From: Paulownia fortunei
Taxonomy: Eukaryota; Streptophyta; Magnoliopsida; Lamiales; Paulowniaceae
Reading direction: 5' to 3'
DNA length: 64,000 bases
Assembly: GCA_019321725.1 (NCBI GenBank)
Contig: CM033105.1
Location: 16,461,861 to 16,525,860, forward strand
Translations under genes and position numbers: made by a program
Notes under the pieces: model-generated
Database searches by the model: none
What the model was told of the DNA's origin: nothing
The model's input: only the letters and a program-made list of their open reading frames with translations
Shown: piece after piece, positions 1 through 12,413 of the stretch
How positions within the stretch are numbered: position 1 is the first letter of the stretch
Layout of the letters: the number at the start of each line of letters is the position of its first letter

Positions 1-471
1 TTTAAAAGTCTATTGGATTTTTTTATAATTAGGCTAAATATCGAATATAATTTTTGTAATTTACCCTATTTTATTTTCAAATAAAAATTTTTAGGCCAGT
101 TTGTTTAATATACTTGTTTTCCAACAAACATCCACATAAATTTACTAGTATCTTTATACTTGTGTCTATGAAATGAAATATTTTTCTTACGAGCGTGCAT
201 CATATATGTAAGTTTTACTGAGTTATTAATGTTCTGTTTTAATGATTCTCAACTTAGAACGACTCAAAATCAAGATCATAGAGACAATTTTTATAATCGT
301 CATCATATATGCGATTATGCTCCATAACTATGTATAATTTAGGAATTTCATCTAAATTTAGTAAGTATGAATAAAAATGAAAAAAAAATACCTAATTTTA
401 TTGATATTAATTGAAAAAAAAATATTCCAAAAGTATAAAAATGACCAACTTGCTAGGTATTACTCTACGTA
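1..471 (-). repeat. Truncated long LTR (copia family, minus orientation)
   Basis: Reads as the reverse complement of the first ~470 bases of the long LTR also present at 14605-16828 and 50459-52687. Shared landmarks are the block around 90-170 (GTTTGTTTAATATACTTG, then CATCCACATAAA), the block around 290-345 (CATATATGCGATTATGCTCC) and the terminal block near 440-471. That terminal block matches the family start TGTTAGAGTAGTGCC in a decayed form. The rest of the LTR would lie left of the window. No coding sequence is present. Confidence 0.65.
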
Positions 472-1190
472 AATCATGATTATTTTAACTCACTTAATCT
501 AGGAAATGTACATTTTATTTATAGATGTATTATGACCTTTATCACAAAAGAGAGTCCTAATCCAACATAAAGTTGGAAGACTCCTGCTCCAAATATGAAT
601 GCAATTTTGATCGTGGATCACAGCCTGACCCATGCTGTAATAGGAACACTTTATTATATAATGATTTATTACACGAGTATTACCAAATACTCGTTAAGTA
701 TAACTATTAATTCTCTAACAAAGCATATAATGTATGAATATATAACATAAAGAAATATTATAACGGTACACTAACTATTCACATAGGACTCAAATTTAAG
801 ATCTCTTTATTATAAAGTTTCGGACTCAATTTTACCACGTACACAAAACTTCATTGGCAGGAAATGATGATTAGGAAGTTTAGGTATTTTGGACAGTTTC
901 TTAAAATTCTCAATTAAGCTATTGCTTGGTCACACTTTCTATTATTATTTTATTTTTTTCCTGAAATTTAAGTTTTGGGTTGCTTATTTTGATGAACTCT
1001 CTGTTTTTCAGTCAAACTCTATTTTTTTAAGTACAGTTTTTAAGAGTTTCTTAATATGAAAATTAAATTTCTTCATGGGGGCAAATTAGTCTTTAGGAAC
1101 TCAATCAGAAATTAGCAGTTTTAAGTTGAATATGTATTAAATGCATGAACGGGTACAGATTGATACATGAAATCTACTCATTCATTCATT

Positions 1191-3062
1191 GAAAAAAAAC
1201 CTTTATTTATGAGTTAGTCAAAAGAGTTAGCCGATCTTTTTTGTATTTAAACTGCGATTAATCTAGATTTATAGGTATATCTGAATCTAGACTTCATTAG
1301 CTAGTTTACACCAAAAATGTAATTAAAGTTGGGCAAATCGCAATAGTGCTTAGTTTGGCAGCTTAGAAAATTATGTTCAACTAAATCCAATTTAATAGCA
1401 TTAAATCCATTTTAAAGAAGAATATATTTTGCTTTTGTTTTTTTGTTTTTTTTAAACTGTTAAATACATCATTACATTACTTATCAAATAACAATTGATT
1501 TATAATCATCAATTAAACCAATATTTGTAATCTGATCTACCCACTCAATTATATGTACATAAATATTTATATATATGATATGCGATTACGTATACTTTCC
1601 CTTAGGTTTCAATGGAGATGTTTACTATGAGCCTCCGTATGGTTGAATTGGCCAAAAGACCAAGTATAATTTGAACAGATGTCACTCATGCTCCTTTAAT
1701 TTTATCCACATAGTTGCTAGTTTTAATCCTCTATTGAGTCCAGCAAAGTGGATCATAGTCTAATTTAACTATGTTAACTCCCTTCCATATGATGTAAGAA
1801 TATAATATAGATAGTCATTGATTGATTGGTATCCTATCATGTGAATGGTAAATAGGAATAAAGTGAAATAAAATTAACATTCTTAAATTCATTTTCATCA
1901 CATAATTATTATAATTTAGTGATAGAAATATACATTCTCATAGAATTATTCATTTTTAAAAGTATGGATTAGTGACTCCCTTTCTTCACATGAATTCAAC
2001 AATTCCGAATAAACTCATATTTGTTTTGACAAAATTAAATATAACAAAAATATTGGATAAAATTCGAAACTCAACTTATCGAGATTTTTATAAACTTGAA
2101 GACGAACTCACTGCGAACTCGAGATATATTAGGTTGGACCCGCTAAATTTATTTTATTATTTTAAAAATATTAAAAAAAATATTTTTTAGATATAATATC
2201 TCCATAATTTTCAATGTATGACAAAATAATATTACTAGTAAAAAAATAATTATTTATATTTTAATTATTAGAAAATTAAAAATTTCATACATATTTATTA
2301 CTTTTACATATACTAACATAAACTATTTGTTAATTTTATAGTGTTATTATAAGAGTATTAGATTTATATTTTAGTATATAAACATGCATATATTTTATAT
2401 ACATAAAAATATACATCACATAAATACACACATAATAAATAAAAAATATATGTGCAATATTTTAAATGGTCATATTCAAATTCTATCCGAATTTAAAAAT
2501 TAAACTATGAGACTTGCTCCAAGACCTATTTTTCAATTTTTTATATTTTTATAAAAAAAATATATTAATATAAAACTTTATGTATATTTCATATATATAT
2601 TGTTTAATATCAATTAAAATAGTAATAGACCTATTTGTACACAATATATTAAGTATAATTTTATTTTAAAAAAATTCTACTAAAGGATAATTTAATTCTT
2701 AAAATTATTTTGTTTCATTCATATTATTCATTCCTAATTATCTATCATGAGATTGAAATCAAATAAAAAATAATAATTTTATTTTTTTATTTCTTATACA
2801 TACCAAACATAGGAATAATCATCATTTCATTTCATTTTTATCATTAATTTATTTTTACCTAATTTTATTTTTACATATCAATCACTCCAAACTAGAGCAG
2901 GTTTGAATCTAACCTGCGCAGTCAGTTTTTATGAAGGTCGAGCCAAATTAAATTTGAGTAGAATTGAGTTGAGTGTTCCTTTAAACTTGATAACACGTGA
3001 CTAACTCAAAAAAGATCGGCTAACTGTTTTGACTAACTAAAAAATAAAGGGTTCTTTTTTTT
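1191..3062. repeat. Inverted repeat pair ~50 bp, 1.8 kb apart
   Basis: The segment 1191-1242 and the reverse complement of 3008-3062 share a near-identical core, GTTAGTCAAAASAGTTAGCC followed by GATCTTTTTT, and A-rich outer ends. Similarity stops on both the inner and outer sides. This could be the terminal inverted repeats of a non-autonomous DNA element, or two short dispersed copies in opposite orientation. No target-site duplication was recognised. Confidence 0.45.
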
Positions 3063-3218
3063 AATGCCGATTCTTAATTTACATATTCTTGTTCAAAAAA
3101 AGTCTGCATGAAATGTGTTTTACAAAAGTGCTATTTTTTCGTACTTATTTTATCATTTCCTTTATACTTTTATCAAAGGATTTTTATTATAGTGGGCTAG
3201 CTTAATACAAATCCAAAG

Positions 3219-3220
<2 letters not shown>

Positions 3221-3260
<40 letters not shown>
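3221..3260. repeat. (AT)20 microsatellite
   Basis: Forty bases of perfect AT dinucleotide repeat. Confidence 0.95.
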
Positions 3261-3263
<3 letters not shown>

Positions 3264-4559
3264 CTGAGTTTGAGTCGAGAATTTTTTTACATGAATTAAA
3301 TTTAAGCTTAATTAGGGTTATCAAGCACGATGACCATAGAAAAATGGAAAAATGGAAAAATGTTATGGCGCCAAAGATGAGGTGAGAATTTGATTAGAAG
3401 AAGCTCTTAGAATGTCAAAATTAATATCATGTGACTTGATCAAATAAAATTCTACTCTCACTCTATAAGGAGTATTTTTAAGTGAAATAGTATATGTTAT
3501 TACATTGGAAATATGGGCTACTAATTAGTAATTAATAATTAATTATAAAAAAGATTAATAATTAAATAATAAATTAATTAATTATTATAAAAGTAGATTT
3601 GAACCCAACATTTTATAGATTTGATCTCAATTTTACATTTAAATTAGAATTAATCGACACCTATATATAAATAGTAGTACCTTTCTCTGCATAACAACAA
3701 TAAACTGAAAATTTGGACAACTGAGTAATGTTGAATATGCTGAGTGGGGCTCACTTATAAACAAATGAAGAGAATTGCAAAATAAATTATGAACTATATT
3801 CCAGTGATCTTTTCCAGTTATTTGTTTTAACCAAATTTCCAGTTCACAATCATGCGTGTGAGTATTGAATTATATAGATTAACCAACAGCCTTAGGAATG
3901 ACATCAATCTTATAAATGAATTGAATCGAGTAACTAAAATTTTATTTAAATTTATTTTATTTTATTTGAAATTGTGTTTGAATTTAATTTTAATTTTTTT
4001 ACACTTTTTTATATTGTTTTTCAGTCAAAACTATGGCTATACATATATGATATCCTGTATTCGAATTTAATTTAATTATGAAGTAACTCAAGTTTGAATT
4101 AGCAATAATAAAACTGAATATGAGTCAAATTTAGTTAACTTGATATTTTTACTATATTATTTTCTAACTTATCAACTTGAACTTTAAATCATATAAAAAA
4201 TATTTAAATTTAATTTATTATACTTAACAAATAAATATTTAATTATTAATTTAAAATTAAATATCAAATAATTTAATTTATATTTCAACCAGTTCATTGC
4301 TACAATGCTACAATACTTAATCTTTGGCCAGACATGAAAATACTTTGGGTGTATCCAAATTCCAAAATATAATTGAGGCCATATAACCCAAGAAATTTGT
4401 CTCACGGAGTGTTAAAAGGCATCGATCCTGTAATTGGACCCTTTCGATAAACTTTAATAAAACTTGGTGGTTGTATATATATATTGGAATCGCAATGTGT
4501 ATATAAAATAAAATATTAAAATTAATATTTTTATAATTAAATTGATTACTAAATTAATT

Positions 4560-4883
4560 TTGTTATCAATTCAACTAATCGGACATGTTCAATCGTCAGT
4601 TCGATCGATTTGATAAAAATTAATAATATTTTTTTATTATATTTAATTATTATGTACTAAATTTAAAAATAAAAAAAATAACCAACCACAAAACACATCT
4701 AACAAAGTTTAAAATTTAAATTACTACATATATATAATCAAATACTAAGTTTAAATATTCTAAGAAGAAAAATTCCATAAGTTTTTAATCAATTTTATCC
4801 AATTTTGATCGATTTTTAATTATTTATAAATAAATAGATCGAAACAACTACTAATTCTCAATTGAATTAATTAAACCAACATA
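4560..4883 (+). repeat. Dispersed AT-rich repeat, copy A
   Basis: Shares ordered blocks with 46580-47080 in the same orientation, such as ATTATGTACTAAATTT, ACATCTAACAAAGT and then a GATCGATTT-like tract. It also shares blocks in reverse complement with about 27540-27900. No coding potential and no terminal structure that I can define, so the boundaries are approximate. Confidence 0.5.
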
Positions 4884-5320
4884 TCATATTCGATTTTAAA
4901 AATATTAATTAAAACCATCATATATAACTTAACTACATCTAAGTTAGCGACATGGAATGCACTCAATCGGCAATTAGTGTTTGATCATCTATTTCACATA
5001 AATAAATATTAAATGTACAAAATATTTTTTTAGTTAGTTATTTACATACACAACTATTTATAAATAAATTGACTGAAACGATCACCATTTTTTAATTGAA
5101 TTAATTAAACGGATTGATCATATCCAATTTTAAAAATATTGATTAAAATCATCATATATAACTTAACTACATCTAAGTTAGTGACATGCGATGCACTCAA
5201 TTGTTAATTATAAATTCACATCCTTATTTTAAATTAGTGTTTGATCATCTATTTCACATTGTTAAATATTAAATATACAAAATATTTATTTAAATAAATA
5301 TTTAGTTATTCACATACACA
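4821..5320 (+). repeat. Tandem duplication, unit ~235-265 bp
   Basis: Two diverged copies, from about 4821 and about 5055, both carry in order TTTATAAATAAAT, TTGAATTAATTAAAC, a CATCATATATAACTTAACTA tract, CATCTAAGTTAG, GATGCACTCAAT-like and GTGTTTGATCATCTATTTCA. The second copy has a ~25-base insertion before the last block. Confidence 0.7.
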
Positions 5321-5605
5321 CTTATTTCACATCATAAACAAATAACTAATGTATAAAATATATTTTAAAATAAATATTTGATTATGAATAACATATACTT
5401 TAGTATCAATCACAAAATAGAATATATAATAAAATTAAATTAAAACATAGACAATTGCCTATATGTATTTTTCTAATTTTCTCCTCTGCACTGTTGGTGA
5501 TCAAACTGAATTAAAAACAGAGAAATATCTCAGCCGTCCATAGTAGCAGTTGCTACTACATTATTATTACCACTACCTACCCAAATCCCCAAAGTCTCCG
5601 CCGCC

Positions 5606-5713
5606 ATGTATAAAATTTCCCATTCACCCCACATCTTCTTCTCCCTCCACACGCACAAACACACTCACTGTGTGTCCATCTATACATACACATATACATT
5701 TACCCATTTTTAG
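5606..5713 (+). promoter_or_regulatory. Upstream ORF 1 in the arogenate dehydrogenase leader
   Basis: An ATG in a CCGCC-ATG context opens a 35-codon frame ending in TAG at 5711-5713, 50 bases before the main ATG and in a different frame from it. If the transcript starts upstream of 5606, scanning ribosomes meet this ATG first. The transcription start is not visible, so a regulatory role is inferred. Confidence 0.4.
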
Positions 5714-5730
5714 TAATTTAACTTTATCGC

Positions 5731-5760
5731 ATGCAAAAAGGAGACGCACAAACTTCCTAG
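5731..5760 (+). promoter_or_regulatory. Upstream ORF 2 (9 codons) abutting the main start
   Basis: ATG at 5731 reads nine codons to a TAG at 5758-5760, two bases before the main ATG at 5763. It is close enough to the 5' end that it is probably inside the mRNA leader. Such a minimal uORF could reduce initiation at the main start or allow reinitiation. This is seen in sequence only. Confidence 0.45.
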
Positions 5761-5762
5761 CT

Positions 5763-6917
5763 ATGATTTCATTCTCCTCAATCCAACCCACTTCCGCTTC
5801 TCAACCGCCCACTAACTCGGCCGCCGCCGGAACCTCCCGGCTTCTCCACAACAATGTCCACCATGTTTCCTTCTCCTCGCCGTCGCAGCACCACCAACAA
5901 CATTTCCACCGCCGCCGTCACCACGGCCTCTGCGTCCGTGCAATCGACGCCGCGCAGCCCTACGACTATGAAGCCCACCTCATCAACCGCTTCACTCAAT
6001 CAACCAAGCTGAAAATTGCTATCGTGGGGTTCGGAAACTTCGGCCAATTCCTCGCCAAGGCGTTTGTCCGCCAGGGGCACACAGTTTACGCGCATTCGCG
6101 ATCTAATTACCTCTCCGTTGCGCAATCCATTGGCGCCGCCTTCTTCTCCGATCTCCACGACCTCTGTGAGCAGCACCCTGACGTCATCCTCATCTGTACA
6201 TCCATCATTTCGACTGAATCCGTGCTGAAATCGTTGCCCCTCCAGCGCCTCAGGCGGAATACTCTGTTTGTTGATGTTTTGTCTGTCAAAGAATTTCCCA
6301 AGAATATTTTTCTCCAAGTTCTTCCCTCTCATTTTGATATTCTCTGTACTCATCCAATGTTTGGACCCGAGAGTGGGAAGTACAGTTGGCAGAATTTGCC
6401 ATTTGTGTTTGATAAGGTGAGGATTGGGAATGAGGATTCGAGGCTCGCGAGGGTTGAGAATTTCTTGGATATTTTCAAGAAAGAAGGGTGTAGGATGGTG
6501 GAGATGACCTGCGCGGAGCACGATAAGTACGCAGCAGGATCGCAGTTCATCACACACACGATGGGGAGGATTCTAGAGAAGTTGCAGTTGGATAGTACAC
6601 CGATTAATACAAAAGGGTATGAGACTTTGCTGGATTTGGTGGAGAATACGGCCAGCGATAGTTTTGATTTGTATTATGGGCTTTTTATGTACAATAAGAA
6701 CGCGATGGAACAGCTGGAGAGATTGGATTTGGCATTTGAGGCATTGAAGAAGGAGTTGTTTGGACATTTGCACGAGGTTTTGAGGAAGCAGTTGTTTGGG
6801 AAGTCAGAGGAGGGGGGTGTGAGGAGGCCGATGCTGGCGAAGTTGCCCAAGAATGGGACTCCAATGTTGCCGCCTGGCCCTCCTCAATCAGAGACTGTGG
6901 GCAACCAGAACAATTAG
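5763..6917 (+). CDS. TYRAAT2: Arogenate dehydrogenase, plastid type (prephenate dehydrogenase family)
   Basis: Oxidises and decarboxylates L-arogenate to tyrosine with NADP+, the last step of plastid tyrosine synthesis. The product is 384 aa with no intron. Residues ~1-60 are rich in Ser, Pro, His and Arg with few acids, as in a chloroplast transit peptide. A Rossmann motif GFGNFG lies at 89-94 inside KIAIVGFGNFG. The family signature HPMFGPESG is at 197-205, and a second conserved His is in ITHTMG (H265). The C-terminal helical domain carries the typical NTASDSFDLYYGL stretch (~296-308). The frame is open back to 5550, but its first codon is TTG and the first ATG is at 5763, so I start there. 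It is a single-domain form, like Arabidopsis TyrA2 and unlike the two-domain TyrA1. Prephenate-using paralogues exist in some plants, and substrate preference cannot be settled by eye. Confidence 0.93.
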   Translation: MISFSSIQPTSASQPPTNSAAAGTSRLLHNNVHHVSFSSPSQHHQQHFHRRRHHGLCVRAIDAAQPYDYEAHLINRFTQSTKLKIAIVGFGNFGQFLAKAFVRQGHTVYAHSRSNYLSVAQSIGAAFFSDLHDLCEQHPDVILICTSIISTESVLKSLPLQRLRRNTLFVDVLSVKEFPKNIFLQVLPSHFDILCTHPMFGPESGKYSWQNLPFVFDKVRIGNEDSRLARVENFLDIFKKEGCRMVEMTCAEHDKYAAGSQFITHTMGRILEKLQLDSTPINTKGYETLLDLVENTASDSFDLYYGLFMYNKNAMEQLERLDLAFEALKKELFGHLHEVLRKQLFGKSEEGGVRRPMLAKLPKNGTPMLPPGPPQSETVGNQNN

Positions 6918-9279
6918 GATGGTTTCTGTTGTTTTAGGTATTCCTGGCTTTCAATGGCCATTTCTTGATTGAAATGATTCCTTGTTAGGCTTATTTGGAG
7001 TGCCAATGATGAAGTTACTTGATGAACGGATAACATATGATGAATTTTGTATAGCTTTTTCAATTTTTCAGATTTTGTTCATTAGAAATAATGAACTTGA
7101 AAATGTACCTTTAAGTAAGAACATTAAAAAAATAAATGATAAATGCACCCTGTAAAATTGGGGCAACAATTTTTATGCTCTTGTTAGGTAGATCAATAAG
7201 CTCCAAGCCAGTTCAATGTTGAAGATAATAGATGAATCTAAAAGTTTAATCTGATATATTCCTGCATGGAATTATGTTTTAAACTTCTCATTGAAGCGAT
7301 CAAGAATTATGTTTTATGGATGAGTGAACTCAATGCTAGAAGGCTGTGGTATTAAGAACTGTTGAAGCAGCTGAGCATAAAGGAAATGTTGCTACTAGAT
7401 TGATTCTAGTATTAATTAGTGCAATTTCTATAGCCTTCTTGATGACTAATGCGGAATTTAGTACTGAACTGTAATCATTTACTTCTAAGTATCTATACTT
7501 TCTATCTGGGACAATAAGCACTATTTGGTGAGGTCTGAATATCCGTAATTGACCCTGAAGCAACTGGAGTCTTCTGGTAATGAGAAGATGGTGATGGACC
7601 TACATGCAAGGGAGGGTTAGAACTATTGTAGGATTCAAGGATACACCTCATTTGAATGTGTTGAGGGGAAAAGAAAGGGACTGCTTCATTTTTATGTATA
7701 GGTTGTGTTCCTTTTTTACTAATTTGGTTTCCATCCTTTCCCATTTGTTCCGTGCATGACTAATTGGTACCTTCGCTTCACATAATAATTTCTAATTAGA
7801 TTGGATTGTGTAACTAACTTGGAAAAGCCTCATTCACAAGGCATAGTAGCTTCAATTTCCTGGTTTTTACTGAAGTTTCTAGGAGAAAAGAAGAGTCATT
7901 CTGCATAGCAAGAATCCTGTTTATAATTTAATTACCAGAGGAGAGCAGTATATAATCTACTATGTACTATAAATGTCAATTCCTTACATGGTTTCTTGCA
8001 TCATTTGGACTGTGACTTTGGTTTCAGCTAAACAGGTTGGAGTAGAAAGAGATCAACTTTTTACTACACAATCCCACATTTGCATAGGATTTATCTTTAT
8101 TTTAGTGAGATATGGAATCACCAAATAGAATGAAATTGATGTTGGTTAGACTTAAACTGTTTCGCTTACCTAGTTATTAGATGCGTGGGGTATAATTTCA
8201 TATTTGGACTAGTTTTACAGATATTGTTCTTATTAAGGATGACACAATTTTGGTTCTGTCTTGACAACATGCTTTTAGTTAATATTCAAGGTTAATTCAC
8301 TTTTATAATTTTTAAATGTCTCATCCAACATTTGTTTAATTGGTTTCACTTCTTGTCAATGCACTCCAACAAGGCACATGGTTGGGATATCTTTTGAAGA
8401 CTGCTGGGTTGGCATACTTCCATCTACATCAAGTTTAAGCGTTGCAAAAAGTACTGCGTTGGATCGGTTTAAGTCGTTATAAATCTTGTAATACACGATT
8501 ATAGTTCTTGCTTCTTTCCTGTCAGAACTAATTCGAAAAAGTTTGGCAAGCAAGTAGGGAGTACAGACATGAAGTTCTGCACTATTTCGAGCAGTATGTC
8601 ACAGTAGAAAACTCTTGGCAAACTCCATAGGAGTTTGTTATTTGGAACCTGGTACAGGAATGTTTTATATCCTGCCCATGGAACGATAGGTGATGAAGAC
8701 TTCTGGTGGTGTACAGACTAGTGTATTTCTTGTCATTGAAAGTTTTTCTTCCTTCATTGTTTTTTCCATTTTTTTTAATATTAAACCCTTTACTTTTTGT
8801 GTTGTACCATTTTTAGGCCTATATTTTTCCTAAGATGATGTATCAGCTTCATATAACCATTTTTAGGCCTATATTTAAATTGATATATAACACAAAAATT
8901 GATGTTGTAATTTTAGATGAAATTATCAAATTTGGAATGTAATGTTCATTCATATTCATTTCTTGATCTGAGACTCTTTGACTTTGTTGAATATCTTACC
9001 ATGTGTTCAAAACTTGAGCAACATATATTCCAATTTTATTTTATTTTTACTATATACAATTGCATTTCCTGAAAAAAGAAGAGAAATAATTGAAAAGATT
9101 ATCAAAAACTTAAATCAGTTATATTTATATAAGTATTAAGTTCGTTATTTCACTTGCAATAATAAGGAAAAATGTGTGGTTTGCTCTGAGACTAATTTTA
9201 TTCATAAGAAAAGACCCTTTTTGCCCTCTTATTTGATCAACCACCAAAATGGGGGAAAGTACAAGGACATGGAATTAAA
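6918..9279. other. Intergenic region between convergent genes
   Basis: Holds the 3' ends of the dehydrogenase (+) and the heparanase-like gene (-). The composition is less AT-extreme than the flanks. Open frames of 65-80 codons on the minus strand (about 7336-7744 and 8356-8553) show no domain I recognise. A 20-base direct repeat, CCATTTTTAGGCCTATATTT, occurs near 8808 and 8858. No transposon signature was seen. Confidence 0.5.
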
Positions 9280-12254
9280 TTAAGCTCTACTTCTATTCTG
9301 CTTGCATGCTGGGATAGCAACATTTGGCAGGTGAACAAATACAATAGAGTAAGGAGCAACTGTTATGGGCTTCGATGAAGCTACTGTAGCAGGTTTAAGG
9401 GCAGGAATAGCGCCAGATGAACCAACCGTTAAAGCCTTGCCGTTCAGCAGAATAGTCTGGCTATGTATGTTTCCGCCCAATGGGGTCAGGTGGTATTCTT
9501 CTCTTGTCATTCCAGATACTCGTTTACGTTTACCATGAGACAGTGGAATCGCTTCTGATCTGTGGAGATCATGTCCATGTTCATGCGGGTGCACCAGTGT
9601 ACTGTTGAAGTCGAGTTTTGCCTGGACAGTGGTTTTGCCATCTAGGTTTATCAGTAATAGGGTGATGCCTTGCTGCAAAATATAGGCTCCAATCAGGTTG
9701 CTTATTTACAGTTTTTTTTGTCCTTGATGGAAAAAGGACAAGAGTTCAATTTCACACTTACAGATTGCTTTGCACAATGAGAATAAGCACGGATCATTCT
9801 CATCCCCATAAAGTTCGTCGACAGAACTGATCTTCCCATTAATCGGTGCCAAAGAAGAGCACTGCAAGAAGGCCAGCAGATTATTAGTCAGCGAGAAAGG
9901 GTGAACCTTAAAATTGTTGGTGAATAACCCAGCTTCGGCAGAACTTCTAATGAGTAGCCCCAATAGATTTAACGACATTGAAATTTGCAGCAGTGTCAAT
10001 GGGAGCCAATGAAAAACTAGGCAACAGAAAGGACAAGAAAAAGGCCTAGGAAAATATAGCTAGTGAAGGATTCATTTCCCCTTAACCTGTAGTAATCTGG
10101 ATTTGGAATGAAGCTGTTGGTGTTCAGTAAACCATAGTTACCACCAATTAACGACTGTCTGCAATATGTCTTAGTATCATGAATTGATGCCAACCCGAGT
10201 TGATCCAGATACCTGTTCATTCATTGCCATCAAGAGTATATTTCAGCTTTAAGAAACTGGACAATCTAAAGAATTTTTTGTTGCAAGTTACACCTGAGAT
10301 TACCAGAAACTAAAAACAAATGCATTTGTGACTTTATCACGGCCACTATTGTAGGCTCCTCCAGATTCACCAACCCAAGCAGCTGCTGAGGTTCCAGAAC
10401 GCTTGAGAATGCCCTGGAGATTATTGAACACACCAGCTCCGCTATCAAGAACAGATGGATTGAGAATCCTATCAATAAGGTGCTCGTCTCTTCCTACAAA
10501 GTAAGAACAATAAATTTTGATTCATGTATGACCAATATCAGCACTATGATCGATATTATCTCCTTTGACTTCGTTGCCTGAAATACCTGCGCCAAGATTA
10601 TATATATGATGAGTGACCGCATTCAGTGATCCGGCTGTTTTAGCTATGTATTTTTTGAACCAGCCAGGGTCGAAGAATCCTCCAGGCCCAATGATCTGGG
10701 GTTTGATCTTAACTCCTTTGTAAATCTCTCGTATTAAGTTATGTAGAACGATCGTGTCAGAGGCATAGGCATCTGCAGCAATTCCTACTCCTACTCCCTT
10801 CCCACATAATTCATTGCCTGAGGAAACAGGATATATTAACAAACTTATCCAACTATCCAATTGTAAAATGTTGTTCACATGATACAAATGCTTGGATCAA
10901 AATCTTTTTTATATGTGCTATAGTGGACAAAGCAGCAAGCTACATCAAACATAGACATTGTTCTTACCAAGTTCCCAACCGTAGATGTTATAATCCTTTT
11001 TGACAGTGTAACGAATGAGTGATGCAGCATTCGCAGAATTCCATGGACCCGTAGCAGTATGATTGGGATGTACTGATTTTCCATTAAGAGCATTCAACCC
11101 GAAAATGATGAGAGCCCTGAATCGAAATCATACAAAATGTAAGTTTCAATTTCAGCATCGATCTCTGGTACGTAATATTAAAATTCAAACCACAACATGC
11201 TTCTTACCCTGATTTACTGAAGAATGAATTTAGTTCATCCCATCTGGCCAAGGGCAGGCATCCTTCAGTGAACCCAAACAACTGAGAGGAGTTCTTGGCA
11301 AATGGAGTGCAGGGTTTCGGATTACCCTCAGTTTGGTAGATCACTTTGTCTTCCAAAGTGCCTCCTAGTCTGATCTTTAAAGGTGAAAAAGCTGCATGGT
11401 TATTAAGAAAAAGCAAGATATGCTCCCATGAATTTTTCCAAACTGTAAAAAATGTGAAAAATTAACTCCATAACTAGAAAAATGAAAAAAAAAAACAAAA
11501 AAAAAAAAACAGACCTTTAACCGCATTTGAAAAAACAGCATTCTTAAGATCCTGCATCCAAGAAAGATGAAACAAATTTCATGAGACATGCTTTTCGATT
11601 ATTCTCCACGGCATAAAGCTTTACATTTTCGATTATACAACAGCATTATGTGAGGCACTTGAATAATTTTCAGCTTCACGCTTTTATTTTTGGATTCATA
11701 AAGATGATCAAGAATAAGAACAGATAAAACAACACATCCGAATAGTTCTGCATTTGATGAAAAAATAAATCATGCAGCTAAAATCGAACCAAAAAACTGA
11801 ATCAAACAAATCAAGACTAGGATATATGATAACACAGTGCCAGAACAGTCTTTCTCTAATTTCCCTTTCTTGGTTCTTTGTTGTTTTGGCAAGGGGGTTT
11901 GGATATGACTCAATTGCCTTGATTCAAGTATAACAGAAACAACCAAGAAATAATCTTCAAAAAAACAGAATTCCAAACAAGAGAGATTACAAGCAATAAA
12001 TGGATGAAAGAAACATTTACCAAATTTAGCAAAGAAGCCCTGCCCCAGCTACAAGCCCCATAATCACATTTCTCAGGAGGCCACCAGTCCAATGTTGCAC
12101 AGATGAAATTCTCATCAGTCTTAGTAATGGGACTCTTCCCATTAATAAAAACAGTGCCTTGAACTGTTGCATTAGCCTTTACATCAAATATGAAGCTAAA
12201 ACAGAGCACGCACACCAGAACGCACCACCCCTTTTGCAGAAGCAGAGAACCCAT
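9280..12254 (-). CDS. GUS3: Heparanase-like protein 3 (GH79 beta-glucuronidase)
   Basis: Secreted or vacuolar glycoside hydrolase of family 79; plant members release glucuronic acid from arabinogalactan proteins. Nine exons on the minus strand: 12254-12021, 11551-11515, 11391-11208, 11116-10968, 10817-10587, 10493-10304, 10212-10087, 9861-9762, 9672-9280. All introns are GT-AG, and the joined length is 1644 nt (547 aa), close to the ~540 aa of plant homologues. Residues 1-~28 form a signal peptide (hydrophobic core [12 protein letters not shown]). The N-terminal block [16 protein letters not shown] is characteristic. The predicted acid/base Glu is E204 in ELGNELCG (split by intron 4), and the nucleophile is E321 in [13 protein letters not shown]. 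The ending [10 protein letters not shown]...PAC matches the family C-terminus. Exon 2 is only 37 nt. The ATG at 12254 is chosen because the preceding in-frame codon run begins with GTG. The gene appears intact, and its wording fits the HPSE3/GUS3 subgroup better than GUS1/2. Confidence 0.93.
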
Positions 12255-12403
12255 CTTTGACACCTCCACAATGATCCAAGAAAGCTTCTTTAATACCAGC
12301 TAAGCCTCTTTAAATCCAAGAATGATTACAAATTTACAGGTATGAAATGTGCAAAATAAGATTTTGGCCATTTACAGGTCACATTAATTTAAGTTTTACC
12401 CCT

Positions 12404-12413
12404 CTTTTATATA
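12404..12413 (-). promoter_or_regulatory. TATA box of the heparanase-like gene
   Basis: On the minus strand the sequence reads TATATAAAAG, followed by GGGG, about 150 bases upstream of the ATG. This would place a transcription start near 12375-12385 and give a leader of roughly 120-130 nt. The match to the plant TATA consensus is good, but the start site is not measured. Confidence 0.5.

Larger units (their letters stand above)
472..5459. other. AT-rich intergenic region, no gene seen
   Basis: About 5 kb of AT-rich sequence. Open frames here are short, low in complexity and look like chance. Supported contents are an inverted repeat pair (1191-1242 and 3008-3062), an (AT)20 tract (3221-3260), one copy of a dispersed repeat (about 4560-4883) and a local duplication (about 4821-5320). 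No transposase or reverse-transcriptase motif was seen. Confidence 0.6.

Noticed and set aside
5550..5762. In-frame extension of arogenate dehydrogenase upstream of 5763
   Set aside because: The open run begins with TTG and contains no ATG; its composition is that of a 5' leader, and the transit peptide fits a start at 5763.
6000..6557. 185-codon open frame antisense to arogenate dehydrogenase
   Set aside because: Mirrors the codon pattern of the true gene on the plus strand; no recognisable domain of its own.
7336..7744. Overlapping minus-strand frames downstream of arogenate dehydrogenase
   Set aside because: No domain recognised and no splice-consistent extension; could be a remnant but cannot be supported.
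12255..12269. Five-codon extension of the heparanase-like gene
   Set aside because: The first codon is GTG; the ATG at 12252-12254 directly precedes a good signal peptide.
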